64,000 nucleotides of DNA from an uncultured Bacteroidales bacterium (GTDB lineage Bacteria; Bacteroidota; Bacteroidia; Bacteroidales; Muribaculaceae). Below the pieces are notes generated by a model that saw nothing but the letters and a program-made list of their open reading frames with translations, was not told where the DNA came from and searched no databases. Both the position numbers and the translations under genes were made by a program. The stretch is from positions 1 to 64,000 of the forward strand of contig CANPDU010000002.1 in the NCBI GenBank assembly GCA_947573135.1, in the 5' to 3' direction. Shown here one piece after another: positions 43,932-53,917 of this stretch. Positions within the stretch are counted from its first letter, which is position 1. Each line of letters begins with the position of its first letter.

Positions 43932-46900
43932 TCAGACTTCATCGCCCGAGCCAGGCTGTTTGCCCTGAGCTACGACTGTTGACTTGCTGAAAACTTTCGA
44001 CAGATATTTTTCCTGAAAATTCTGCAACAGTTCCCAGAAGTTAGGCACAAAGAATGTTCCGATCAGAGCATTGACAGCCATACCGAACACGACAGCAGTG
44101 CCGAGCGACACACGGCTGGCTGCGCCGGCACCTGTTGCAAAGAGCATAGGCATGACACCGAACACAAATGCGAGCGCGGTCATCAATATAGGCCTCAGAC
44201 GCACACTGCCGGCATCCTGAGCTGCCTTGCGCACAGGCAGCCCGGCCTTGCGGTAGTCCATAGCATATTCGACTATCAATATAGCATTCTTAGCCGCCAT
44301 ACCTATCAGCAGGATTATACCGATCTGTGTGTAGATGCTGATGCTTTGGTTCATAAATATGCATCCTATGATTGTGCCGAGAATTGCTGTCGGTGTTGTG
44401 ATGACCACAGCCACAGGATCGGTCCAAGATTCATACTGAGCGGCAAGGACAAGAATTGTTATCAGCACTGCGAAAAGCAACACCATCGAGATTGTCACGC
44501 CTGAGCCTGTTTCCTGATAAGCCTCTCCAGTCCAAGCGTATGAAAAACTGTCGCCGACGACTTCATCCATCATGCGCTCCATCGCCTTGATGCCGTCAGA
44601 CGAGCTGACCCCGTCGGCCACAGAAGCCGTGATGCCCGCGGTAGTGTACATGTTGTATCTGCTGACCGAACCTTCGCCCAGCACAGGCTCGACTGTAGCA
44701 AACGATGCAAACGGCACCATCTGTCCTGATGAATTACGCACACTGAGATTCAGCACGTCATCGGCGACCGCACGCGACGATCCCTCGGCACCCAGATTGA
44801 CTTCATAAACACGTCCGAAGTCGACAAAGTCGTTGACGTAGCTTCCGCCCATATAGCTTGAAAGCACCGAATAGACATCCTCTATGACGAGTCCCTGTAA
44901 TTTCACCTTATCACAGTCGATCTTAATCGAGTACTGAGGCACTTCGCCTTCGTACATCGATGTGATCTCTTTGATCTCAGGTGTCCGTGCAACAGCAGCC
45001 TGCATATCATCGACAGCCTGTTTCAATTCTTTCGGTCCGAGATTATTGATGTCGAGCAACTGCATCTGAAGGCCTGACGACATACCCAGGCCCGGTATGG
45101 CCGGAGGGTTAACCGAGAATATTATCGCTTCCTGAATTCCTGCTGTCAGCTCGTAAGTCTTGGCAATGACACCGTCGACGCTCTGACCTTTGCCTTTTCG
45201 TTCACTCCACGGCTTAAGCACGACAAACATCGAACCGAGGTTGCTGCCTGCACCGCCGGCCAAAAACGACATGCCGGAGATAGAAATCACGTCTTTCACC
45301 TCAGGGAGACTCTGAAGATCGGCCGACACTTTCGACACAATGCTGTCGGTACGAGAAAGCGATGCGCCTTCGGGCAACTGAACAGATGTCAAAAAGTAAC
45401 CCTGATCTTCCTGTGGAACATAAGAAGTCGGCCATTTCATAAAGCCCCAGAACGCCGCAAAGCAAATGACAATAAAAATCAACAGCGAAAGTACAGGATG
45501 TTTCAGCATCTTGCCGACAATGTTGTCGTAGCCGTTGCGCGTGGCATCAAAACCGCGGTTAAACCAACGGTAAAGGAAAAACCGTGTGTCGGTACGCGGA
45601 CGCAGGAAAAGAGCACACATCGCCGGAGTAAATGTCAAGGCGTTGAAACCTGAGAATGCGGTCGACACTGCGATCGTCAGCGCGAATTGTTTGTATAGTT
45701 CGCCTGTAATGCCAGATATAAATGCCGTCGGAATAAAGACTGACATCAGCACAAGGACTTCGCCGACCACAGGGCCTTCGAGTTCGGACATCGCTTTTTC
45801 GGCAGCCTGTCGCGGCGAGACTCCTCCCCGGTCGATAATGCGCGAACAATCCTCGACCACGACTATCGCATCATCGACGACAATCGCAATGGCGAGCACA
45901 AGACCGAACAGAGTCAGAGTGTTGATCGTAAATCCCATTATTTTCATTACGGCAAACGTCGCGATCAGCGAGACCGGAATGGTCAGCATCGGTATCACAA
46001 CCGTACGCCAGTTCTGAAGGAAGAGTAAAATCACGATCATGACAATCAGTGTTGTCTCGAGGAACGTCACCAACAGTTCATCAATAGAGGCATTAACGAC
46101 ATCGGTTGTGTCGAGAATCACATTATAATATATGCCGTCGGGAAAATAACGCTCAAGCTCGTCGAGACGAGCCTTGACTTTTTCAGCCACGTCGAGAGCA
46201 TTGGCTCCCGGCAACTGATAGATACCTATAAGTCCGGCCTGACGATTGGAGACATGAGAAACTTCGGAGTAACTGCTCGCCCCAAGATCAACCCGGCCGA
46301 CATCGCGCAGACGCAACATCGAACCGTCGGCATTGGTCGCTATTACGATATTGCCGAATTCTTCCGGCGTCTTGAGACGGCCTTGCGATGTGAGAGAGAA
46401 CTGGAACTGACTTATCGAATTGCTCGGAGGCGCACCGACATTGCCGGCCGACACTTCCATATTCTGACTCTGTATTGCCGAATATACATCACTCGGCGTC
46501 AGCCCTCTCACTCTCATTTTTTCAGGATCGAGCCAAACGCGCATGCTGTAATCTCCGGCACCGAAAGCACCCACCTCACCTACTCCGTCGACGCGTGAAA
46601 GTTCGTCGACGATGTTAAGTTTTGCATAATTAGTGAGATATAACGCGTCATATAATTCAGGTCTGTCAGTCTCGAGAGCGACAAACATTATAATATTGGT
46701 CGAGCGGGACGTGACCGACACACCCTGCTGTTTGACAGACGAAGGCAGCGACGGTTCGGCAAGCGCGACACGATTCTGAACCTTGACTGTAGCCATATCA
46801 ATATCGGTTCCGACTTCAAATGTGACAGTCAGACCATACGACCCGTCAGCCCCTGAATTAGAACTCATATACATCATGCCCTCAACACCATTGACCTGCT

Positions 46901-47102
46901 CCTCGATCGGCACGCCGACCGTTTCCGCTACAGTCTGTGCATCAGCACCGGGATAGACAGCCGAAACCTGAACCGTCGGGGGAGTGATTTCGGGATATTG
47001 AGCCACAGGCAGAGATTTAACCGTCAGCAAACCGGCGATAATCATCAGTATGGCCAGCACTGTGGCAAAAATAGGCCTGTCAATAAAAAATTTCGAAAAC
47101 AT
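43932..47102 (-). CDS. RND family efflux permease (AcrB-like)
   Basis: Start at Met 47102 (MFSKFFIDRPIFATVLAILMIIAG), the standard HAE1-RND N-terminus; the frame is open 12 codons further but lacks support. 1056 residues. Two repeats of 6 membrane helices with large periplasmic loops. The GxxxDD proton-relay region ALVLAIAIVVDDAIVVVED, the LPEGASLSRTDSIV loop and RVSLGTAVVFGMAVNALIGTFFVPNFW near the end are typical. It exports drugs, bile salts or similar by proton antiport through the adaptor and outer-membrane channel encoded upstream. Confidence 0.93.
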   Translation of the reverse strand: MFSKFFIDRPIFATVLAILMIIAGLLTVKSLPVAQYPEITPPTVQVSAVYPGADAQTVAETVGVPIEEQVNGVEGMMYMSSNSGADGSYGLTVTFEVGTDIDMATVKVQNRVALAEPSLPSSVKQQGVSVTSRSTNIIMFVALETDRPELYDALYLTNYAKLNIVDELSRVDGVGEVGAFGAGDYSMRVWLDPEKMRVRGLTPSDVYSAIQSQNMEVSAGNVGAPPSNSISQFQFSLTSQGRLKTPEEFGNIVIATNADGSMLRLRDVGRVDLGASSYSEVSHVSNRQAGLIGIYQLPGANALDVAEKVKARLDELERYFPDGIYYNVILDTTDVVNASIDELLVTFLETTLIVMIVILLFLQNWRTVVIPMLTIPVSLIATFAVMKIMGFTINTLTLFGLVLAIAIVVDDAIVVVEDCSRIIDRGGVSPRQAAEKAMSELEGPVVGEVLVLMSVFIPTAFISGITGELYKQFALTIAVSTAFSGFNALTFTPAMCALFLRPRTDTRFFLYRWFNRGFDATRNGYDNIVGKMLKHPVLSLLIFIVICFAAFWGFMKWPTSYVPQEDQGYFLTSVQLPEGASLSRTDSIVSKVSADLQSLPEVKDVISISGMSFLAGGAGSNLGSMFVVLKPWSERKGKGQSVDGVIAKTYELTAGIQEAIIFSVNPPAIPGLGMSSGLQMQLLDINNLGPKELKQAVDDMQAAVARTPEIKEITSMYEGEVPQYSIKIDCDKVKLQGLVIEDVYSVLSSYMGGSYVNDFVDFGRVYEVNLGAEGSSRAVADDVLNLSVRNSSGQMVPFASFATVEPVLGEGSVSRYNMYTTAGITASVADGVSSSDGIKAMERMMDEVVGDSFSYAWTGEAYQETGSGVTISMVLLFAVLITILVLAAQYESWTDPVAVVITTPTAILGTIIGCIFMNQSISIYTQIGIILLIGMAAKNAILIVEYAMDYRKAGLPVRKAAQDAGSVRLRPILMTALAFVFGVMPMLFATGAGAASRVSLGTAVVFGMAVNALIGTFFVPNFWELLQNFQEKYLSKVFSKSTVVAQGKQPGSGDEV

Positions 47103-47142
47103 CGCTTTATAACTTAGAGCTTGTATAACACTAGACAATCGG

Positions 47143-48264
47143 TTACTCGGTCATGCGCGGACTCACTGTCTGTCCGTCCCTCACTTTCAGCAACGCTTTA
47201 GTGACATAACGGGATTTTGGAGTCAGCCCTTTGTTAACAATGCACAAAGTATCGCCGACCATCTGACCGATTTCGATCGGAGTATAGACAATTTTATTAG
47301 AATCATTGACAACATATACATACTTGCCAAGCTGATCAGTGCCGATGGATGCCTCTCTGATCAATATAGCATCCGAGGCAAAAGCATACGGCAATGCAAC
47401 AGTCACATACATTCCGTCTTTAAGCTCGTTGTAGGGATTATCGATCCTGGCCTTCAGCAGCATTGTGCCGGTCGATTTGTCGACCGACGGTGACATATAG
47501 CTCAGATCAGCTGTATAATGATGGGGTAACGGTTCGGAAAATTTCACCGGCATTTTTGTATAGTCGACATCGTCAACTGAATCTTTAAAATTCTGAATCA
47601 ACTCAAGATAACGACTGTCCTCAATTGAGAACACAGCATTCATGCTTGCATCATCATAGATAGTCGCAAGTACAACAGGCGAGACGTCACCTGATAAATA
47701 AGTACCAATGTCATATTTGCTCGTACTGACATGGCCGTCAAAAGGAGCTACCACCGTACAATAACCGAGCGACGTACGCGCCGTGCGTAATGCCGCTTCG
47801 GCAGATTTGATGTCAGCTGCCGCACCCTCCATAGAGTTTTTGGCCTGAAGCACTTCCATCTGGCTGACAGCATCGCTTTCCAACGCCTCCTTCATCGCGG
47901 CATACTGACTCGATGCATATTCATATGAAGATTTTGCATCGGCAAGTGCGGCCTCGGCCTTCACGACAGCATCACGATAATTCTTATCCTCTATTGTGAA
48001 AAGCACAGTTCCCTTTTTAACAAAATCCCCTCCTGTGTAAGGATGCGACTCAAGATAACCGTTGACCCTCGCCACAAGATCGACTGACTGCGATGCGCCC
48101 AGATAACCGGGATACGATTTGGTCAGCGATACCGAATCAACGGTCGGTAATGCGACATCGACCACCATGTCGCGTTCTTCACCTGTGACTTTCTTTTTGC
48201 CACACGACGGCATAATCATTCCGCCAAGCATCATCAATACCGTAAGTCGGACTATCTTCTTCAT
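47143..48264 (-). CDS. RND periplasmic adaptor (membrane fusion) lipoprotein
   Basis: 373 residues. Lipoprotein signal (MKKIVRLTVLMMLGGMIMPSC, Cys 21). Barrel-sandwich (lipoyl-like) halves at VDLVARVNGYLESHPYTGGDFVKKGTVLFTIED and CTVVAPFDGHVSTSKYDIGTYLS, with a coiled-coil hairpin between them (VKAEAALADAKSSYEYASSQYAAMKEALESDAVSQMEVLQAKNS). It bridges the permease and the channel. Gaps of about 40 bases separate it from both partners. Confidence 0.92.
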   Translation of the reverse strand: MKKIVRLTVLMMLGGMIMPSCGKKKVTGEERDMVVDVALPTVDSVSLTKSYPGYLGASQSVDLVARVNGYLESHPYTGGDFVKKGTVLFTIEDKNYRDAVVKAEAALADAKSSYEYASSQYAAMKEALESDAVSQMEVLQAKNSMEGAAADIKSAEAALRTARTSLGYCTVVAPFDGHVSTSKYDIGTYLSGDVSPVVLATIYDDASMNAVFSIEDSRYLELIQNFKDSVDDVDYTKMPVKFSEPLPHHYTADLSYMSPSVDKSTGTMLLKARIDNPYNELKDGMYVTVALPYAFASDAILIREASIGTDQLGKYVYVVNDSNKIVYTPIEIGQMVGDTLCIVNKGLTPKSRYVTKALLKVRDGQTVSPRMTE

Positions 48265-48305
48265 ATTATATCTTGCTTTTTCAGTTCTCGTTTACATAAG
48301 TTTTT

Positions 48306-49691
48306 TCATTCGATATCGTTTATCCAACCGCCTCCGACTGCTTTGTATAAATTTATCAGCGACACTATAGCATCGCCTTTAGCAACGACCAGTGAATTCT
48401 GATATTCAAGCAGATTAAGCTGTGCGTCAACGACATTTGAAAACGCCGACAAACCGCGTTTATAGAGATCAAGTGACAGATTTTGAGCCTCATTGCTCTG
48501 GTTGACAACCTCTTCGAGTGACTTCATATATTCAAGCTCGTTACTGTAGGCCGACACAGCATTGTCAGCCTCTCCGACAGCAGTCAGAACTGTCTGATTA
48601 TAGCTGTCCATCTCACTTTCCAGCCGCAATTTTGCCTCTGCGGTCGCACTACGGCGAGCAAAACCGTCAAACAACGTCCATGACAGCGTCGGAGCAACGG
48701 TGTATGCAAAACTGTTTTTAGAGAACAGATCGGAGCCATTATGCGCTGAAGTTCCGATCGATCCGTTCAGCGATAAAGTCGGAAGATAATCCTTACGGGC
48801 AATTCCCAAAGCGTCGGCAGCCGATGCCACACTCTGGCGGGCAGCCACAACATCGGGACGGCGGCAGATAAGATCCAACGGCACATTTTTCGGAACCATC
48901 TGCGCATGATCAGGCATCGGCCGCGGAGTTCCGAGCATAGCGTAAAGGTTGGACGGCTGTTCGCCAAGCAGTACGGCTATCGAGTTTATCGTCGATCTAA
49001 TAGATGTTTCGAGCAACGGAATAGAAGCTACGGTCGAATAATATACCGTCTTAGCCTGCGCCACATCGAGCATCGATGCCAGACCGGCTTTATGGCGCGC
49101 TTCAGTGATATGAACCACTTTCAATTGATTTTCCGTATGATTTTCCGCAATTTTCATTTCTGCCTGATAAGTGCGGAGATTAACATATGCAGTAGCGATC
49201 TGAGCCTGTAACGACACCATCACGGATGCATATTCAGCTCTGCTGACACGCAATTCAGACTGACTCTGCCGGACAGACGCACGGATTTTTCCGAACACGT
49301 CGACTTCCCAGCGCATCGTAGCTCCGGCATTCCAATAGGATGTCACCGCTGCAGGCACATCGCGGCCTTCTATTGCTCCGGCAGCACGATTTCTGGTCCA
49401 TCCTCCGCTGATATCTATCTGAGGATAGTATCCGGCGCGGGCAGACCTTACACCCTCACGCGCAATATCGATACGCTTTGCGGCAATAGCAAGATCATAA
49501 TTCCGTTCCTGGACAATACGCACTAACGAATCAAGCATAGGATCACCGAAACGCGTCCACCATTTCACGTCGTCGATTTCTTCCGATGTATATTCACCTA
49601 AGATACTGTCTGCCGGCAATGAACCTGATGCAGCAAAATGACATAAGATTATCACTCCGGCTATAAAAATTGTTTTTGTTCTTGTCATCAT
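48306..49691 (-). CDS. TolC/OprM-type outer-membrane efflux channel
   Basis: 461 residues. Two OEP repeats with long helices (LAIAAKRIDIAREGVRSARAGYYPQIDISGGW, RSATAEAKLRLESEMDSYNQTVLTAVGEADNAVSAYSNELEYMKSLEEVVNQSNEAQNLSLDLYKRGLSAFSNVVDAQ). The signal region (MTRTKTIFIAGVIILCHFAASG) lacks a clear lipobox at the usual place (there is a Cys but no LxxC spacing), unlike most NodT-type members. First gene of the RND operon; start could be the second Met. No regulator gene is adjacent. Confidence 0.9.
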   Translation of the reverse strand: MMTRTKTIFIAGVIILCHFAASGSLPADSILGEYTSEEIDDVKWWTRFGDPMLDSLVRIVQERNYDLAIAAKRIDIAREGVRSARAGYYPQIDISGGWTRNRAAGAIEGRDVPAAVTSYWNAGATMRWEVDVFGKIRASVRQSQSELRVSRAEYASVMVSLQAQIATAYVNLRTYQAEMKIAENHTENQLKVVHITEARHKAGLASMLDVAQAKTVYYSTVASIPLLETSIRSTINSIAVLLGEQPSNLYAMLGTPRPMPDHAQMVPKNVPLDLICRRPDVVAARQSVASAADALGIARKDYLPTLSLNGSIGTSAHNGSDLFSKNSFAYTVAPTLSWTLFDGFARRSATAEAKLRLESEMDSYNQTVLTAVGEADNAVSAYSNELEYMKSLEEVVNQSNEAQNLSLDLYKRGLSAFSNVVDAQLNLLEYQNSLVVAKGDAIVSLINLYKAVGGGWINDIE

Positions 49692-49917
49692 TAAGATAAT
49701 TGAAACGTAAAATCATTTTTCTAACATGAAACCAAGGCTATTCGTTTGACTTCAGAATTTATGCTTAACATTTTTTAAGCCATTCATGATACCTACTAAC
49801 GTTCATTATGCAGCGCTCTTTAAACGTACAATATACAGCAGGGGTTTCTCGTTAAATTATTATTGTGTAACTTTACAGTCCGAAAAAGTTCAGTCCGATT
49901 CTCCGGCAATCATATTT

Positions 49918-50949
49918 ATGAAATCTCTTTTTAAGAAAATATCACTGACATGCGTCACATTCTGTTGTATAGGATTTTACAATCTTAACGCACAGGATGG
50001 GACCAATGCATACAATTTCCTTAACATTACCTCATCGTCGAAGATTTACGGACTCGGAGGTGTCAACATTTCTCTTGTCGATGACGAATTGTCTACGTCA
50101 GACCAAAACCCGGCGTTGCTCGGCAGTGAGATGTCAAATCAGACAGTGCTTAACTACATGCACTATGTCGGAGGCTCCAATTTTGCCGGATTACGTTATG
50201 CTCACTCTGCCGGAGAGAGGGGCGCCTGGTCGGCTTCGATAAGATATTTCGGTTACGGATCACTGAAAGAAACCACTCCCGACGGATCGATAGTAGGATC
50301 GTTCTCGCCAAAAGACGTGGCCTTCGGCGGAACATATTCGCATGACATCACCGACCGTCTGCGCGGAGGTATCGGACTCAACATGCTTTACAGCGGATAT
50401 GCCGACTACAGCGCTTTTGCAATCTCTACCGATCTTGGCCTGAATTATTACAATGACGAGCGTGATCTCTCGCTGTCGGTTGTTGCGGCAAATCTCGGCG
50501 GTCAGGTCAAGCGTTTTGACCAATCCTACGACCGGCTGCCGTTTGACATCAGACTCGGATGGTCGCAGTCATTCGGCACATTTCCTGTGCGCTTTTCGAT
50601 CACGGCGTGGAATCTGACCAAATGGTCTCTTCCGTACGTCGAGACAGGCGACGGTTCGAGCGACCGCGAACCGGTGATCAAAGATTCATTCAAATCCAAT
50701 CTGTTCCGTCATCTCGTGTTCGGTGCTGATCTCATTTCGAATGAAAACTTCTATATCGGCATAGGCTATAACTATAAGACACGCACCGACATGGCGACTT
50801 ATTCGCGCAACATGCTTTCGGGGTTCTCTCTGGCCGCCGGTATCAATGTGCGCAGTTTCAATATCGGTGTGGCGCTTGCCCAGCCTCATACCGGAGCGAC
50901 AACATTCATGTTGAACCTCAATTGCAATCTCAGCGAACTGTTAAATTAA
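49918..50949 (+). CDS. porQ: PorQ-like type IX secretion protein
   Basis: Start at ATG 49918 (MKSLFKKISLTCVTFCCIGFYNLNAQ, signal peptide); the frame is open further left but that is leader. 343 residues. FLNITSSSKIYGLGGVNISLVDDELSTSDQNPALLG is the PorQ N-terminal pattern, followed by a beta-barrel. PorQ interacts with the type IX secretion attachment complex; here other T9SS genes are not in view. In many Bacteroidota porQ lies beside cmk, as here (10 bases apart). A weak -7 box TAACTTTA lies at 49868-49875. Confidence 0.85.
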   Translation: MKSLFKKISLTCVTFCCIGFYNLNAQDGTNAYNFLNITSSSKIYGLGGVNISLVDDELSTSDQNPALLGSEMSNQTVLNYMHYVGGSNFAGLRYAHSAGERGAWSASIRYFGYGSLKETTPDGSIVGSFSPKDVAFGGTYSHDITDRLRGGIGLNMLYSGYADYSAFAISTDLGLNYYNDERDLSLSVVAANLGGQVKRFDQSYDRLPFDIRLGWSQSFGTFPVRFSITAWNLTKWSLPYVETGDGSSDREPVIKDSFKSNLFRHLVFGADLISNENFYIGIGYNYKTRTDMATYSRNMLSGFSLAAGINVRSFNIGVALAQPHTGATTFMLNLNCNLSELLN

Positions 50950-50959
50950 ATTCACAGAT

Positions 50960-51661
50960 ATGTCAGATAAAAAAATCATAATAGCTATCGACGGATATTC
51001 ATCGTCAGGCAAAAGCACGATGGCGCGTCGTCTCGCCGCAAAAATCGGCTATCGCTACATAGATTCAGGCGCCATGTATCGCGCAGTAACCCTGTTTGCT
51101 CTCGACAACGGAATTATAGCTCCAGACGGAACTATCGACCGTTACGCGCTCGACAAGGCTCTCCCGTCGATTAAGATTGATTTCCGTCCTATGCCCGACG
51201 GATCCCAGCACACACTCCTCAACGGCCACGACGTGGAGACCGAGATACGTCAGCTTCGTGTTTCAGACAATGTGTCACCTGTCGCCGCCATCAAAGAAGT
51301 GCGTAAAGCGCTGACAGCCCTGCAGCGCGAACTCGGCCAAGAGAAAGGCATAGTCATGGACGGCCGTGATATCGGCACCACCGTTTTCCCGGAAGCCGAG
51401 CTTAAGATTTTTGTCAACGCCTCGGCCGAGACCCGCGCCAGACGCCGTTTTCTCGAAATGTGCGAAAAGGGTGACAATGTCAATTATGAAGAAGTGCTCG
51501 CCAACGTCGTGCGCCGCGACCATATCGACGAGACCCGCGAAGAGAGTCCTTTGCATCGTGCCGACGATGCAATCGATCTTGACAATAGCGTGATGACGCT
51601 CGACGAGCAGAACGACTGGCTCGAACGGCAATATAAGTCAGCTTTGGACAAACTGCAGTGA
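50960..51661 (+). CDS. cmk: Cytidylate kinase
   Basis: 233 residues. Walker A GYSSSGKST at 12-20, YIDSGAMYRAVT, MDGRDIGTTVFPEAELKIFV, all CMK signatures. It phosphorylates CMP and dCMP. Second gene of the porQ-cmk-ispH run. Confidence 0.94.
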   Translation: MSDKKIIIAIDGYSSSGKSTMARRLAAKIGYRYIDSGAMYRAVTLFALDNGIIAPDGTIDRYALDKALPSIKIDFRPMPDGSQHTLLNGHDVETEIRQLRVSDNVSPVAAIKEVRKALTALQRELGQEKGIVMDGRDIGTTVFPEAELKIFVNASAETRARRRFLEMCEKGDNVNYEEVLANVVRRDHIDETREESPLHRADDAIDLDNSVMTLDEQNDWLERQYKSALDKLQ

Positions 51662-51670
51662 CAGGCGGAA

Positions 51671-52549
51671 ATGGCTATTATCGAGATTGATAAAGACTCA
51701 GGATTCTGTTTCGGCGTAACGGCCGCAATCGGCAAAGCAGAGGAACAGCTTGCATCTGACGGAACCCTGTATTGTCTGGGGGATATTGTCCACAACAGCG
51801 ACGAGGTCGAGCGTCTGCAGGCTAAAGGTCTGCGCACCATCACCCACGAGCAGCTCGCCACGCTCCACGACGTCAAGGTGCTTCTCCGCGCCCACGGCGA
51901 ACCGCCGTCGACTTATGAGCTCGCACGCCGCAACAATATTCATATAATAGATGCGACCTGTCCTGTCGTGCTTAAACTTCAAGAGCGCATCAAAAGCGCA
52001 TGCGACCGCACTGACCGGCAGCCGCAGATCGTAATCTACGGCAAGCTCGGCCATGCCGAAGTCAACGGACTTGTCGGTCAAACCGGTGGCCGCGCTATAG
52101 TCGTAGAAGACATCGCCGGCCTCGACAAAATAGATTTTTCACGCGACATAGCCCTCTACTCCCAGACCACAAAATCACTTGAAGGCTTCCGCACGATAAT
52201 CGAGGAAATCAAGCGACGCAAATCGCCCGAAGCTAATTTTGAATCATTCGACACCATATGTCGGCGTGTAAGCAACAGAGTCGAACATCTCAAACAGTTT
52301 GCTGCCGATCACGAAGTAATACTTTTCGTCGCCGGATCAAAAAGCAGCAATGGTAAAATACTTTTCAACCACTGTCTCGACGTCAACCCACAGACATATC
52401 TTGTCTCGAATGCATCTCACCTTCAGGCCGATTGGCTGAAAGGGACTGAAACAATCGGAATCTGCGGTGCCACATCGACACCACGCTGGCTGATGGAACA
52501 GGTCCGCGACCGTGCGGCCAAGATGATTTCGGAGCTTGAGAATGGATAA
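51671..52549 (+). CDS. ispH: 4-hydroxy-3-methylbut-2-enyl diphosphate reductase
   Basis: 292 residues. Three conserved cysteines: C13 (SGFCFGVTAA), C97 (DATCPVV) and one in GICGATSTPRWL near the C-terminus, plus VAGSKSSNGKILFN. The 4Fe-4S enzyme makes IPP and DMAPP, the last step of the non-mevalonate pathway. Confidence 0.95.
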   Translation: MAIIEIDKDSGFCFGVTAAIGKAEEQLASDGTLYCLGDIVHNSDEVERLQAKGLRTITHEQLATLHDVKVLLRAHGEPPSTYELARRNNIHIIDATCPVVLKLQERIKSACDRTDRQPQIVIYGKLGHAEVNGLVGQTGGRAIVVEDIAGLDKIDFSRDIALYSQTTKSLEGFRTIIEEIKRRKSPEANFESFDTICRRVSNRVEHLKQFAADHEVILFVAGSKSSNGKILFNHCLDVNPQTYLVSNASHLQADWLKGTETIGICGATSTPRWLMEQVRDRAAKMISELENG

Positions 52550-53036
52550 ATTCATCGCCATCGACGTCGAAACCGCCAATTTCGAGCCCACAAGCATATG
52601 CGCCATCGGCGCGGCAAAGGTCGAAGACGGCCTCGTCACCGACACACGCTACTCACTCATACGTCCCGAGCCCGACTGGTACTCGGCCGCATGTGTCCGC
52701 GTCCACGGCATCACCGACAACGACACGTTCGACGCTCCGTCGTTCGGCACGGTCTGGCGTCAATGGCAGCCATGGCTCGACGGTTTCACTCTCGTCGCTC
52801 ATAACGCAGCTTTCGACAGCCGGTGTATCCGCGCTGCATGCCGGATGTACGGTCTCGATGATCCGCTGCCGTTCAAATGCACGCTGATTGCTGCCCGGCG
52901 AAAAATCCCGCGCGGCGTATGCGCATCCAAGTCTCTCGACTCACTATGTGACTTTTTCGGTATTCCTCTCCGACGTCATCATTGCGCGCTCGATGACGCT
53001 GTCGCATGTGCCAATCTCGGAATATTGCTCCTCTGA
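52542..53036 (+). CDS. 3'-5' exonuclease, DNA polymerase III epsilon-like
   Basis: Start at ATG 52542 (MDKFIAIDVETANFEP), overlapping ispH by 8 bases. 164 residues. DEDD exonuclease motifs: DVETA (Exo I), VAHNAAFDSRCI (Exo II) and HHCALDDAVACANL (Exo IIIepsilon). It trims DNA or RNA ends or proofreads; short relatives are free-standing exonucleases rather than polymerase subunits. Confidence 0.9.
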   Translation: MDKFIAIDVETANFEPTSICAIGAAKVEDGLVTDTRYSLIRPEPDWYSAACVRVHGITDNDTFDAPSFGTVWRQWQPWLDGFTLVAHNAAFDSRCIRAACRMYGLDDPLPFKCTLIAARRKIPRGVCASKSLDSLCDFFGIPLRRHHCALDDAVACANLGILLL

Positions 53037-53049
53037 CACCCGATTTCCA

Positions 53050-53316
53050 ATGACCCGACCAAATTTTGATAAAATAAAAAATTGGCTGAAGTCACTCTCG
53101 TTCAGAACCGGAGTCACTGTCGGCATAATCTGTATTTTTTGCTACGGATTTTCATTCGCCCAGATGCTCCTGCCTATATCCGTGACAGCAAAAAGTATAT
53201 TATGGACCATATTCTTCGGCCTCGCCAAAGCCACCCAATATACCGCCATAATCATCCTCGGCAAAACAGGTATTGACCGGCTGAAAGAATTACGCAAAAG
53301 CTCTCCACGATGCTGA
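53050..53316 (+). CDS. Small membrane protein, transporter-suffix domain type
   Basis: 88 residues from ATG 53050 (MTRPNFDKIKNWLKSLSFRTG); 13 bases after the exonuclease stop. Two hydrophobic segments, VTVGIICIFCYGFSFAQMLL and ILWTIFFGLAKATQYTAIIILG, followed by a basic tail. The FRTGVTVGIICIFCYGFSFAQMLLPIS...FGLAKATQY pattern matches the short domain called transporter suffix domain in Bacteroidota. Function unknown. Confidence 0.7.
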   Translation: MTRPNFDKIKNWLKSLSFRTGVTVGIICIFCYGFSFAQMLLPISVTAKSILWTIFFGLAKATQYTAIIILGKTGIDRLKELRKSSPRC

Positions 53317-53345
53317 TGCGCCAAAAACAATATCACATTTCTGTA

Positions 53346-53648
53346 ATGAAAATAAAATATTTACTTACATACCTGATCGCTGTACTGACATTTACTGCAT
53401 GTTCCGAAAGTGTCAAAAATTCAGAGATCATACGTTCGGCAGCTATCAGAGACGCAGCCAAAGTCGCTGAAGCTCCTGAGTCATCGATGCAACGCGAACA
53501 CGCCGTTCTTGCTATCCGTGTCAGAGAACAGACTCTCCGCGACAATGGCTATGAACAGGAGGCTGATCTTTATTATTCCACCGCCCGCAGCATCCTTGTT
53601 GACAGTCTGCATATTATCGAAGACCGAGCCACTGTTAACGAATACTAA
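53346..53648 (+). CDS. Small lipoprotein of unknown function
   Basis: Start at ATG 53346 (MKIKYLLTYLIAVLTFTAC, lipobox TFTAC). 100 residues. The mature part is helical and charged (SSMQREHAVLAIRVREQTLRDNGYEQEADLYYSTARSILVDSLHII). Last gene before a 313-base gap. Confidence 0.65.
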   Translation: MKIKYLLTYLIAVLTFTACSESVKNSEIIRSAAIRDAAKVAEAPESSMQREHAVLAIRVREQTLRDNGYEQEADLYYSTARSILVDSLHIIEDRATVNEY

Positions 53649-53804
53649 ACGTGCATTGCTACCCCGCGTGCGCCAGCACGACCAATCCGTGACATTTTGA
53701 CAGCGTTGCATTACAACAATATCAATTTGCCACCATATAATCCGCAAATATTGACTACATGATATAATAAATGTTAATATCAAGCAAATTTCCAGTCAAA
53801 ACAC
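53649..53804 (+). other. Intergenic stretch without clear content
   Basis: Between the small lipoprotein gene and the sRNA promoter. No ORF with coding character, terminator or strong repeat seen; moderately AT-rich. Confidence 0.4.
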
Positions 53805-53835
53805 TTGCATGACAGTCACCATGTTTCTAAATTTG
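53805..53835 (+). promoter_or_regulatory. Promoter of the candidate small RNA
   Basis: TTG (53805-53807), 20 bases, TAAATTTG (53828-53835): canonical Bacteroidota promoter with no coding gene downstream. Confidence 0.75.
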
Positions 53836-53840
53836 CATAG

Positions 53841-53905
53841 TGTTTTTCATGGTATAGATTTAAGGTTAACTGGATTGGTTTGTCGGGAGACAAATCAATT
53901 TTTTT
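53841..53905 (+). ncRNA. Candidate stand-alone small RNA (~65 nt)
   Basis: A canonical promoter followed, about 5-7 bases downstream of the -7 box, by a ~65-base transcript that ends in a perfect intrinsic terminator: ATTGGTTTGTC (53874-53884), GGGA loop, GACAAATCAAT (53889-53899, one G-T pair), then seven T. The 5' half has the motif TAGATTTAAGGTTAAC (53856-53871). No ORF above 15 codons fits. Transcription would stop before the next converging gene, which has its own terminator at 53918-53946. I believe similar elements recur in Bacteroidales intergenic regions, but cannot confirm this here. Confidence 0.6.
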
Positions 53906-53917
53906 ATTACCTAAAGC

